Shown here: positions 19,622 to 27,303 of the stretch, in pieces | How the letters are laid out: every line of letters begins with the position of its first letter | How positions within the stretch are numbered: position 1 is the stretch's first letter | Assembly: GCA_018781585.1 (NCBI GenBank) | Contig: JADMJT010000068.1 | Span: forward strand, 4,165 to 63,155 | DNA length: 58,991 nucleotides | Origin: Burkholderiales bacterium | GTDB lineage: Bacteria; Pseudomonadota; Gammaproteobacteria; Burkholderiales; Thiobacteraceae | Direction of reading: 5' to 3' | Position numbers and translations under genes: made by a program | The notes under the pieces: model-generated | Databases searched by the model: none | What the model was told of the DNA's origin: nothing | The model's input: only the letters and a program-made list of their open reading frames with translations

Positions 19622-20871
19622 TGCCGTGTCAACACCGCGGCAAAAAAGCCATCGGTGTGATGATCGGCAGGGTTGAGTTTAAAAAACTCGCCGGTGACTA
19701 AAGGGATGCCGTGGCGTTGCAATAATTCACCGGCATTCAGCAGCGAAAAATCCGGGTGCTGATCGAGAAAGGCGCGCACGATCGCCTCGTTCTCCGCGTC
19801 TAGCAGGCTACAGGTGGCGTACACCAGCCGCCCACCTATTTTTACCAGTCGCGCAGCGGAAGCGAGAATCGCCGCTTGCTTAGCCGTTAATTCCACGATG
19901 GACTGCGGCGTTTGCCGCCATTTTAAATCGGGATTGCGGCGCAGCGTACCCAACCCGCTGCAGGGTGCATCCACCAGCACGCGGTCTATTTTCCCTGCGA
20001 GGCGTTTGATGTGGGTATCGTTCTCATGCTTGATCAATTGCGGGTGGATGTTGGATAGACCAGAGCGCTTTAAACGCGGCTTCAATCTTTGTAGTCGTTT
20101 CTCCGACACATCGAAGGCATACAGCCGCCCCTGCGAGTGCATCATCGCGCCCAAGTGTAGGGTCTTGCCACCTGCGCCCGCGCAGAAATCCACCACCGTG
20201 TCGTGGCGCGTCGGCGCCACCAGCAGGCCCAGCAATTGGCTGCCTTCGTCTTGTACTTCGATTTTGCCCGCGACGAATAAGCGGTTTTTTGACAGCGCGG
20301 GTTTATCGCTGAGGCGTACGCCCACCGGCGAGTAGGGCGTGGCTTGGGCTTCGATCCCATCGGCCTTGAGTTTGGCGAGCACTTCCTCGCGCGTGGCGAG
20401 CAGGGTATTCACGCGCAAATCCAAGGGTGCGGGTTGTTGGAGTGCGCGACACAAGCGCACCAGTTCCGCTTGCGGCATTTGCGCGCTGAGCATCTCAAAC
20501 AGCCAATCCGGGAGATCAAGCTGGACTGCGAGGGGAATCTGGCTCATATCGGCCGCCTTCACCGTGGTCAGCCATTCCAGCTCGTCACGCTTGAGCAGCG
20601 GCCCGATTTGACGCAGGCTAACGCCGCCCAGTCGCACCAGAAAGCTTAGCGCCAAGGCGCGCCCAGTATGGTGTTGGGAGAGCGTTTCCAACAAACGTTT
20701 ATGCCGCAACACACCAAATGCAGTTTCGGCGATGAAGGCGCGATCGCGTGCGCCGAGTTGCGCGTTCTCGCGAAAAAAGCGCGACAACACGACATCCGCC
20801 GGTTCCACACCGGGTAGCATCAAGTTCAGTGCTTCGCTCACCGCTTTGAGCGTAGTGGTGTTGAGTTCCAT
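19618..20871 (-). CDS. RsmB/NOP family RNA (cytosine-C5) methyltransferase
   Basis: 417-residue SAM-dependent methyltransferase. An N-terminal NusB-like helical region (1-150) is followed by the Rossmann core with DFCAGAGGKTLHLGA (SAM binding), the catalytic motif DAPCSGLGTLRRNPDLKW and the second cysteine motif YATCSLLDAENE. It probably methylates rRNA or tRNA cytosine. RsmB proper usually has a fuller NusB domain and sits by fmt, so this may be a paralogue; the target is not certain. It starts 1 nt after the upstream permease stop. Confidence 0.88.
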   Translation of the reverse strand: MELNTTTLKAVSEALNLMLPGVEPADVVLSRFFRENAQLGARDRAFIAETAFGVLRHKRLLETLSQHHTGRALALSFLVRLGGVSLRQIGPLLKRDELEWLTTVKAADMSQIPLAVQLDLPDWLFEMLSAQMPQAELVRLCRALQQPAPLDLRVNTLLATREEVLAKLKADGIEAQATPYSPVGVRLSDKPALSKNRLFVAGKIEVQDEGSQLLGLLVAPTRHDTVVDFCAGAGGKTLHLGAMMHSQGRLYAFDVSEKRLQRLKPRLKRSGLSNIHPQLIKHENDTHIKRLAGKIDRVLVDAPCSGLGTLRRNPDLKWRQTPQSIVELTAKQAAILASAARLVKIGGRLVYATCSLLDAENEAIVRAFLDQHPDFSLLNAGELLQRHGIPLVTGEFFKLNPADHHTDGFFAAVLTRQ

Positions 20872-20872
20872 A

Positions 20873-21937
20873 TCAGGATTGCACCGGGGTGTCAGGGGCG
20901 GGATTCAGCGTCCACTCGCGCGCCAAGCTATAGCCCACTGCGAGCAAAGTTGGGCCCAGAAACACGCCGACGAAACCAAACGCCACCAAGCCACCCAATA
21001 CGCCGAGCAGTACTAAGATGAAGGGCAGTGAAGCCCCCTGGCTGATCAGATAGGGCTTCAAGAAATTATCTACACTGGAGACCACGGCTGCGCCCCAAAC
21101 CAACATAAAAATCGCCCAGCCAACTTCGCCTTGGTAATACAACCAGATACTCGCCGGAATCCACAGCAGCGGCGGCCCCACCGGCACCACCGATAAGAAG
21201 AAAGTAGCGAGCCCCAGCAGCAGCGCGCCCGGCACGCCCGCGATCAAAAATCCGATGCCGGCGAGAATGCCTTGCGCGATCGCCGTGCCGAGGATGCCGT
21301 TTACCACACCTTTAACCGTGCTTCCCGCCAGCTTCAACAAGTTGCGTGCGCGTTCGCCGCCGATGCGATCCATCGCGGTATCCATACACTGCGCCAGCGC
21401 CTCGCCATCGCGATACAAGAAAAATAAAATGAACACCGAGAGCGAAAGTTGCAACACGCCATTGCCGAGGGCGATGCTGTGGCTCAGCAGCCATTTGCTC
21501 ATCTCCGGCAGTGCGCGTTTAAGCGGCTCGATCAACAGACTGGTGTCGGTTGACGCCGCCAGCCAGAACGCATGCAACTTTTCTCCCACCAAGGGCAGGC
21601 CAGCGAGCCAGGTCGGCGGCGCGGGCAAGCCTTGCTCTAGAAAGGTTTGGACCATTTCGTTCAGCCGGCCCACGTTGTCGGCCAGCGACGCCACGACAAT
21701 CACGAACGGCGCCACCAATACCGTGGCAATCGCCAGGCACATCAGCGCCGCCGACCAACCGCGTCGCTGCTTGAGCCAAGTATTGACGCGAAGCAACACC
21801 GGCCAAGTCGCGTAGCACAGCAAACCCGCCCAAAGCAGCGCCGTGATGAAAGGCTGCAACACGAGATAAGTGCCCATGATCAAAAGCACGAGCACGGCAA
21901 GGGCAATGAGTTGTTCGATGTTCTTGGATGAATTCAT
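20873..21937 (-). CDS. AI-2E family (PerM-like) transporter
   Basis: 354-residue membrane protein with about eight helices, typical of the AI-2E/PerM family (TALLWAGLLCYATWPVLLRV near the N-terminus; GVPGALLLGLATFFLSVVPV and GPPLLWIPASIWLY in the core). Family members include autoinducer-2 exporters and Na+/H+ antiporters; the substrate here is unknown. First gene of a tightly packed run with the methyltransferase, nuclease and MscS genes. AGGACC precedes the ATG. Confidence 0.9.
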   Translation of the reverse strand: MNSSKNIEQLIALAVLVLLIMGTYLVLQPFITALLWAGLLCYATWPVLLRVNTWLKQRRGWSAALMCLAIATVLVAPFVIVVASLADNVGRLNEMVQTFLEQGLPAPPTWLAGLPLVGEKLHAFWLAASTDTSLLIEPLKRALPEMSKWLLSHSIALGNGVLQLSLSVFILFFLYRDGEALAQCMDTAMDRIGGERARNLLKLAGSTVKGVVNGILGTAIAQGILAGIGFLIAGVPGALLLGLATFFLSVVPVGPPLLWIPASIWLYYQGEVGWAIFMLVWGAAVVSSVDNFLKPYLISQGASLPFILVLLGVLGGLVAFGFVGVFLGPTLLAVGYSLAREWTLNPAPDTPVQS

Positions 21938-22109
21938 GGCGGGGTCCTAGGTTGGCGCGGCCATTCTAGCCTGATTGCGCTATGGCGTCTAAAACAGGGG
22001 GGAGGTGCAAGCCGCTGCTGCGTGACTTGCTTGCATGGTCTGATCGTTTTGCCGCACTCGCGCTACCTATGCTAATCTCGGCGCCTCAGCATTCTCCGAG
22101 TGAAACGCC

Positions 22110-22532
22110 ATGGAAAACGTCGGGGCAAAAGTCATCAAAACGCTGGCCGCGATTGCCGTGCTCGCGGTCCTTTTATTGGTCGCCTACACCTGGTTAGTCA
22201 TGAGTTGGAGCTATTCCAGCGGCGAGCGCGCGGGCTATGTGCAAAAGTTCTCGCATAAAGGCTGGCTGTGCAAGACTTGGGAGGGTGAGATGGCCCTGGT
22301 GTCGATGCCAGGCACGGTGGCGGAGAAATTTTACTTCACGGTGCGTGACGACCAGCTTGCCAAGCGGATCAATCAATCCATTGGCCAGCGCGTCGCACTT
22401 TCCTACGAGCAGCACATTGGCGTGCCGTCTTCCTGCTTCGGCGAAACGCAATATTTCATCAGCGACATCAAAATCGTCGACGAGCCGGGTTTTACACCGA
22501 AGCCGGCCGTCCCGATCTTACCTAAACCTTAG
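22110..22532 (+). CDS. conserved membrane-anchored protein of unknown function
   Basis: 140 residues. There is one N-terminal membrane helix (about 12-32), then a soluble domain with WSYSSGERAGYVQKFS and GWLCKTWEGEMAL, and two cysteines. I recognise the pattern as a widespread uncharacterised proteobacterial family but cannot assign a function. It stands alone on the plus strand, and ends 6 nt before the convergent DUF3108 gene. Confidence 0.75.
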   Translation: MENVGAKVIKTLAAIAVLAVLLLVAYTWLVMSWSYSSGERAGYVQKFSHKGWLCKTWEGEMALVSMPGTVAEKFYFTVRDDQLAKRINQSIGQRVALSYEQHIGVPSSCFGETQYFISDIKIVDEPGFTPKPAVPILPKP

Positions 22533-22538
22533 TTTGCG

Positions 22539-23525
22539 CTAAGGCATACGCATTTCCGCAATCACGTGATCGAGTATTTCCCCTTTCTGCGACCCAAGCT
22601 TAAAGCGAACCGGCAGAAAATGATGATCGACTGCGAGCCAAATGTCTGCGCTATTTCCCGCTTCTTGCGCCACTCTGGCCAGATGTTGGGTCTTCAGCGG
22701 GCCTAAGGGCGTTTCGATCGTTTCTTCGCCGATCACTTGATAATCGTATTGATTGAATTTGCGGCCCGTGGTGAGCGCGAGCTTAAAGCGCCCGCTGTGC
22801 GGTGCGGTCAGCGCCAGTTGGTAGAACACCGAGAGTTGGTCTTGTGTGCCCTCGCCGAGGGCGACGTTGCGGCGCTCATCGCTTCTGCCATATTGCAATG
22901 ATTTCGCTTCCCAATCGAATTCCGCAAACTCGGTACGTTCGCCGCTTTGACCACGCTGTATCCAAAATGAAATCGGTTTGAGGCCATTCGCGCTCAACTC
23001 GCCGCGGCTGGTGAGAATGTAGCGCCCACCGAAAAATAGCGAGAACAGGCCAGTGGCTTCGGTGCTGCTTGTCAGCAGATATTGATTGTTGGCCGTGCGC
23101 CACTTGTGCGTGGTTTTGCCGACCGACATACCTTGATCGCCGCGATAAACGGTGTACACCAGTTCGAATTGGTTGGGAAAGGTAGGCCGGTTGTCGATCG
23201 GTGCGGCGAGCGGCGGCGGTGTTTCAGGTGTTTGCGTGAGCGGTGCGGGCTCGGATGGCGTGGTGGACTCGGGCGTCGGCGACTGAGCGGTGGTAATTTC
23301 TGGCAGGGTTTGTGCGAGCGGGGGCGTTTTCGGCGCGGGCCTGATCGGGCGTCGAACCGGTTGCGGCAGGCTTGCTGGAGGGGGTGGGGGTGTTTGAATG
23401 TCTACCGTAAGCGGGGGTGGCGCGGACCAACTCGGCAACTCAATTTGGGGCCCGAGCAACAGACTGATATGCACTAAGAGCGAGAATGCGATAGCCCAGA
23501 TAAACGGCCGCCCGATGCGCATCAT
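22539..23525 (-). CDS. DUF3108 protein with TonB-like proline-rich N-terminus
   Basis: 328 residues. An N-terminal membrane anchor (PFIWAIAFSLLVHISLLLGP) and a proline-rich stretch (about 35-115) resemble TonB-type spacers crossing the periplasm. The C-terminal DUF3108 domain (about 125-325) contains FSLFFGGRYILTSRGELSANG. Function unknown; the architecture suggests an inner-membrane protein whose beta-rich domain works in the periplasm. It overlaps the preceding DUF3108 gene by 4 nt, making a tandem paralogue pair at the end of the purM-purN operon. Confidence 0.83.
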   Translation of the reverse strand: MMRIGRPFIWAIAFSLLVHISLLLGPQIELPSWSAPPPLTVDIQTPPPPPASLPQPVRRPIRPAPKTPPLAQTLPEITTAQSPTPESTTPSEPAPLTQTPETPPPLAAPIDNRPTFPNQFELVYTVYRGDQGMSVGKTTHKWRTANNQYLLTSSTEATGLFSLFFGGRYILTSRGELSANGLKPISFWIQRGQSGERTEFAEFDWEAKSLQYGRSDERRNVALGEGTQDQLSVFYQLALTAPHSGRFKLALTTGRKFNQYDYQVIGEETIETPLGPLKTQHLARVAQEAGNSADIWLAVDHHFLPVRFKLGSQKGEILDHVIAEMRMP

Positions 23526-24241
23526 CGACCATCGAGCTTAGCGCGTTTCAACACCTGTTCGGTTTGGTTGCCCTTTTTGCTGGTCACCACGATTTTGACG
23601 GGGGCGGCCCATTGATCGTTGATCCAGACGGCTATGCCGTCATCGTCCGGCGTACGCTCGCGTACATAGCGGAGGGCTTTGATTTTTCCGATGGGGAGCG
23701 TTAATGTTTCTTCCCCGCCATATTTAAATAGTTGGTTCTCGATTTTTTTGCCATTGCTGACGGGCAAATTCATCGTTTTGGGTGGCTTGGGGAGAAAGCG
23801 GAATTGGTACAGTGCGCTCAAGCGATCTTGCAGCAGCTCGGGCAGCGCTTGCGACTCGGTCTTGCCTTCATAAGAGAACTCGGCATTCATGGCGGGCCAA
23901 TCAAAGCGTGCGATCGCATCTTTATTGGGCTTCGTGCTGCGATGGTATTCAAACCGATCGGGTTTAAACCCGCTGGCGCTATAGCCGCCCTCGCTGCGCA
24001 TGAGGATGGTGTCTTTTACGAATATTGCAGCAATGCCCAGCGGAATAGTTTTACTCTCCAACTTATAGCGTTGAGCGTCGATGGTCAGCGTTTCCTGAAT
24101 TTCGCCAATCACTTCTTTGCCCTGGGTAACACTGTAAGTGAACGTCGATTGCGCGGGTGCAGCGAGGGCGGGCGAGAGAGCGCAGACAAGCAACAGCACA
24201 CACAGGCCACGCAATGAAGTTGATCTGATAATTGGCGTCAT
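23522..24241 (-). CDS. DUF3108 family periplasmic protein
   Basis: 239 residues with a cleavable signal peptide (LRGLCVLLLVCALSPALAAPA). The rest is the DUF3108 domain, with the family pattern of a lipid-binding-like beta protein (YSVTQGKEVIGEIQETLTID). It overlaps purN by 4 nt and the next paralogue by 4 nt. The two copies share PxxFxxxR-type segments (FKPDRFEYHR here; LKPISFWIQRG in the partner). Role unknown. Confidence 0.83.
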   Translation of the reverse strand: MTPIIRSTSLRGLCVLLLVCALSPALAAPAQSTFTYSVTQGKEVIGEIQETLTIDAQRYKLESKTIPLGIAAIFVKDTILMRSEGGYSASGFKPDRFEYHRSTKPNKDAIARFDWPAMNAEFSYEGKTESQALPELLQDRLSALYQFRFLPKPPKTMNLPVSNGKKIENQLFKYGGEETLTLPIGKIKALRYVRERTPDDDGIAVWINDQWAAPVKIVVTSKKGNQTEQVLKRAKLDGR

Positions 24242-24855
24242 GATTCGTTCAACGTCTCCCAGTCTTTCACGTTGACGTGCCCGTCGGGCGTCAGGGTGAG
24301 CCGATCTTCCGCGAACCAGCGGATCGCCTGCGGATAAATCTGGTGTTCTTGCGCCAGCACCCGTGCAGCTAAGCTCGCTGGCGTATCGTCGGCTTTAACC
24401 GGGACTGCCGCTTGCGCCACGATGGGGCCGTGATCTACCTGCGCTGTCACGAAATGCACGGTGCAGCCGTGAATTTTGACACCCGCCTTAAGCGCTTGTT
24501 CATGCGTCGCCAGGCCCGGAAAAGCGGGCAGCAGCGAGGGGTGGATATTGAGTAAGCGCCCCTGGTAGTGATTGACGAAACCCTCGGTAAAGATGCGCAT
24601 GAAACCGGCGAGTACAACTAAGTCTGGATTAAACGCATCGATGGTCTGCATCAGGGCGGCATCGAATGTCCCGCGTGAGGCATAGCCGCGGTGATCGATG
24701 ACAGCGGTTGCGATGCCCTTGGACTGGGCATAACTTAATCCCCCCGCCTCCGCTTGATTGCTGATGACAGCGGCGATGTGCACCGGTAGATTGGCTTCGA
24801 CGATCGCTCGCATATTGCTGCCGCGGCCGGAGATGAGGATGACGATGGTTTTCAC
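24238..24855 (-). CDS. purN: phosphoribosylglycinamide formyltransferase
   Basis: 205-residue GART that transfers a formyl group from 10-formyl-THF to GAR in purine synthesis. The N-terminus is [13 protein letters not shown], the catalytic loop [22 protein letters not shown] contains the conserved N-x-H, and [19 protein letters not shown] contains the catalytic Asp. It overlaps purM by 4 nt, the standard purM-purN arrangement. Confidence 0.96.
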   Translation of the reverse strand: MKTIVILISGRGSNMRAIVEANLPVHIAAVISNQAEAGGLSYAQSKGIATAVIDHRGYASRGTFDAALMQTIDAFNPDLVVLAGFMRIFTEGFVNHYQGRLLNIHPSLLPAFPGLATHEQALKAGVKIHGCTVHFVTAQVDHGPIVAQAAVPVKADDTPASLAARVLAQEHQIYPQAIRWFAEDRLTLTPDGHVNVKDWETLNES

Positions 24856-25913
24856 TGTACGATCGTTTGCGCTTGGCCATCCCTGCGCGCTTCAATCTGG
24901 CCGATGCGGTACACCGTCTCGCCTGCATCCGTTAGCAATTGCATGGCGTGCTCGGCATCGCTGCTGGCTACCACGACTACCATGCCGATGCCGCAGTTGA
25001 AGGTACGGTGCATCTCGCGCAACTCAATGTTGCCCATTGTTTGCAGCCACTGGAATAGCGGCGGCAAGGACCAACTCGATGCATCGAGCTTGGCCGTGAG
25101 TTCGGGTTGCAGAATGCGCGGAATGTTTTCCAACAACCCGCCGCCGGTGATGTGCGCCATGCCTTTTACCGGCAATGCCTGCATCAGCGCCAGCAACGGC
25201 TTCACGTAAATGCGCGTGGGTTCGATGATGGTCTCACCCAGGGTGCGGCCGTGGAACGCGGCATTGAGATCGGCGCCGGTCACCTGTAGCACTTTGCGGA
25301 TGAGCGAATAGCCGTTGGAGTGCGCGCCGCTGGAGGCGAGGCCCAGGATCGCATCCCCCGGCTGGATGGTCTTGCCATTGATGATCTGGCTCTTCTCCAC
25401 CGCGCCCACCGCGAAGCCTGCGAGATCGTATTCGCCCGTCGGATACATGCCCGGCATTTCCGCCGTTTCGCCGCCGATCAGCGCGCAGCCGGCGTATTCG
25501 CAGCCTTGCGCGATGCCTTTGACCACGTCGGTGGCGGTAGCGACATCGAGCTTGCCGCAAGCGAAATAGTCGAGGAAGAACAGCGGCTCCGCCCCTTGCA
25601 CCAATATGTCGTTGACGCTCATCGCCACCAAATCGATGCCGACCGTATCGTGCTTATTCATTTCGAACGCGAGTTTCAATTTAGTGCCGACGCCATCGGT
25701 GCCGGACACCAATACCGGTTCGCGGAATTTTTTCGAAATCTCGAACAGCGCGCCGAAGCCGCCGATGCCGCCCATCACTTCGGGGCGCATCGTGCGCCGG
25801 GCCAGCGGTTTAATGTTTTCTACCAGGGCATCGCCGGCGTCGATATCCACGCCTGCATCACGGTAGCTCAAGGAATTGGGGGGGGGCGCCGAAGTCAAGA
25901 TGGGGATTCTCAC
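24852..25913 (-). CDS. purM: phosphoribosylformylglycinamidine cyclo-ligase
   Basis: 353-residue AIR synthetase, the purine pathway step after FGAM synthesis. It has [31 protein letters not shown] (ATP binding), [11 protein letters not shown] and [13 protein letters not shown]. Nine consecutive C (minus sense; 25878-25886) encode Pro residues near the N-terminus, a spot prone to slippage or base-calling error. It is divergent from hda across about 85 nt. Confidence 0.96.
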   Translation of the reverse strand: MRIPILTSAPPPNSLSYRDAGVDIDAGDALVENIKPLARRTMRPEVMGGIGGFGALFEISKKFREPVLVSGTDGVGTKLKLAFEMNKHDTVGIDLVAMSVNDILVQGAEPLFFLDYFACGKLDVATATDVVKGIAQGCEYAGCALIGGETAEMPGMYPTGEYDLAGFAVGAVEKSQIINGKTIQPGDAILGLASSGAHSNGYSLIRKVLQVTGADLNAAFHGRTLGETIIEPTRIYVKPLLALMQALPVKGMAHITGGGLLENIPRILQPELTAKLDASSWSLPPLFQWLQTMGNIELREMHRTFNCGIGMVVVVASSDAEHAMQLLTDAGETVYRIGQIEARRDGQAQTIVQ

Positions 25914-25998
25914 TGATTGAGTTATGAAGCGTTGCTGGTTAAAGTAGCTGCCTTTGCGTATTTTACCTCAAACCCCGGTTTTGACCGGTTGCCAGATT

Positions 25999-26682
25999 AT
26001 GAAACAACTGGTTTTCGATATCGCCCCCCCGCCGCAGCCCACTCTGCAAAATTTCGTGATTGGCTTGAATGGCGAGGTGATGGCGACCTTGCGCGCCCTG
26101 CTGGAGGGGGCCAGCCACGAACGTTTCATCTATCTTTGGGGCGGCGCGGGATGCGGCAAAAGCCATCTCCTGCAAGGTTTTGCCGCCGCCGCCAGCGCGC
26201 ATCACTTGCGCGCGTGCTTGGTGCGTGACGCGCAAATGTGCACCGAGGATGAAGCCGCGCTGTGCGACGTGCTGTTGCTGGACGATGTGATGGCGCTCGA
26301 CGCGCCAAACCAAAATCGCTTGTTCAATATCATGAACCGGCTACGCGATGGCAGCGGCCTGTTGCTCGTCAGCGGGCCTTATGCGCCCATGCATCTCAAT
26401 ATCCGCCAAGACGTGGCCAGCCGCTTGGCGCAAGGCCTGGTGTTCCAGGTGAAGTGTCTATCGGATGAGGATAAAGCCCAAGCGCTGATGACGCATGCCC
26501 AAGGGCGCGGTTTTACCTTGCCGCGCGATGTGGTGGCGTATTTGTTGAAACAGTGGAAGCGGGATTTGCCGTCGTTAATGACCGCGCTGGAAGCGCTGGA
26601 TCGCTATTCGCTCGAAGTGAAGCGCCCGATTACCGTGCCACTGGCGCGCGAGGTCTTGGCCTTATTGCCGAAAAGTACGTGA
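25999..26682 (+). CDS. hda: DnaA regulatory inactivator Hda
   Basis: 227-residue AAA+ DnaA paralogue that, with the DNA-loaded sliding clamp, stimulates hydrolysis of DnaA-bound ATP after replication starts. An N-terminal clamp-binding-like segment (QLVFDIAPP) is followed by Walker A WGGAGCGKSHLLQ, Walker B LLLDDV and a C-terminal domain with PSLMTALEALDRYSLE. ATG at 25999 gives this N-terminus; the frame extends 15 codons upstream without the motif. Divergent from purM, a common betaproteobacterial neighbour. Confidence 0.93.
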   Translation: MKQLVFDIAPPPQPTLQNFVIGLNGEVMATLRALLEGASHERFIYLWGGAGCGKSHLLQGFAAAASAHHLRACLVRDAQMCTEDEAALCDVLLLDDVMALDAPNQNRLFNIMNRLRDGSGLLLVSGPYAPMHLNIRQDVASRLAQGLVFQVKCLSDEDKAQALMTHAQGRGFTLPRDVVAYLLKQWKRDLPSLMTALEALDRYSLEVKRPITVPLAREVLALLPKST

Positions 26683-26709
26683 ACGACGGGGAACACGTAC
26701 TGTGTGCCC
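26683..26709. repeat. short inverted repeat, possible remnant E of CCACGGAG/ACAC family
   Basis: GACGGGGAACACG is followed closely by a near-complement TGTGTGCCCC. It lies between the convergent ends of hda and the thioredoxin gene. Resemblance to the arm at 45.4 kb (CCACGGGGAACACGGGG) is visible, but the element is short. Confidence 0.4.
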
Positions 26710-26715
26710 CTTTGC

Positions 26716-27087
26716 TTAAGCCTGGTTTTTTTCTTCTGCCGCGATTTCCGCGCGAATCTGGTCCATGTCCAGCGTCTTGGCTTTGGTGATAATTTCTTCC
26801 AGCGCCGAACCGGGCAGGGCGCCGGGTTGAGTGAAAATAATGATCTTTTCGCGGAACACCATCAGCGTGGGGATCGAACGAATCTGAAAATACCCTGCGA
26901 GTTCTTGCTCTTCCTCGGTGTTCACTTTCGCAAACACCACATCCGTATATTTTTCCGAAATGGCTTCATACACCGGCGCGAAACCTTGGCACGGGCCGCA
27001 CCACGGCGCCCAGAAATCGAGGATCACGAGATCGTTGTTGAGAACGGTTTGTTCGAAATTGTCTTTGGTGAGGTCGAGCGTGGCCAT
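26716..27087 (-). CDS. thioredoxin family protein
   Basis: 123 residues with the thioredoxin fold and a standard WAPWCGPCQGF active site, a cis-Pro loop (IRSIPTLMVFREK) and an extra charged helical C-terminus (IRAEIAAEEKNQA). It is cytoplasmic with the chosen start ATG 27087, which has GGAG 11 nt upstream. The longer frame to 27219 would add a cysteine-rich leader without a good start. General disulfide reductant or a YbbN-like thioredoxin; the exact partner is unknown. Confidence 0.9.
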   Translation of the reverse strand: MATLDLTKDNFEQTVLNNDLVILDFWAPWCGPCQGFAPVYEAISEKYTDVVFAKVNTEEEQELAGYFQIRSIPTLMVFREKIIIFTQPGALPGSALEEIITKAKTLDMDQIRAEIAAEEKNQA

Positions 27088-27303
27088 GCGTGGGCTCCGT
27101 GAATGGGGGGTGGTTTGGGGAGGTGAACAATAGCAAAGTTGGCAGGGGCCGGCTAGTGCCATGAGCGCCACCAGGCAAGCACGGCGCGGTGGAAACAGCG
27201 CTGTAAAACCCTTACTCAAGAAACGGTTTTTTAAGCCGCTATTTCAATCTCGAATCAAAGAGATGGGTGCGGCGCCGGGTAGGCCCTTATCCCAACAAAC
27301 CGA

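Noticed and set aside
25914-25998. Purine riboswitch or PurR operator before purM
   Set aside because: The 85-nt gap with hda shows no purine aptamer core and no convincing PurR-type palindrome.
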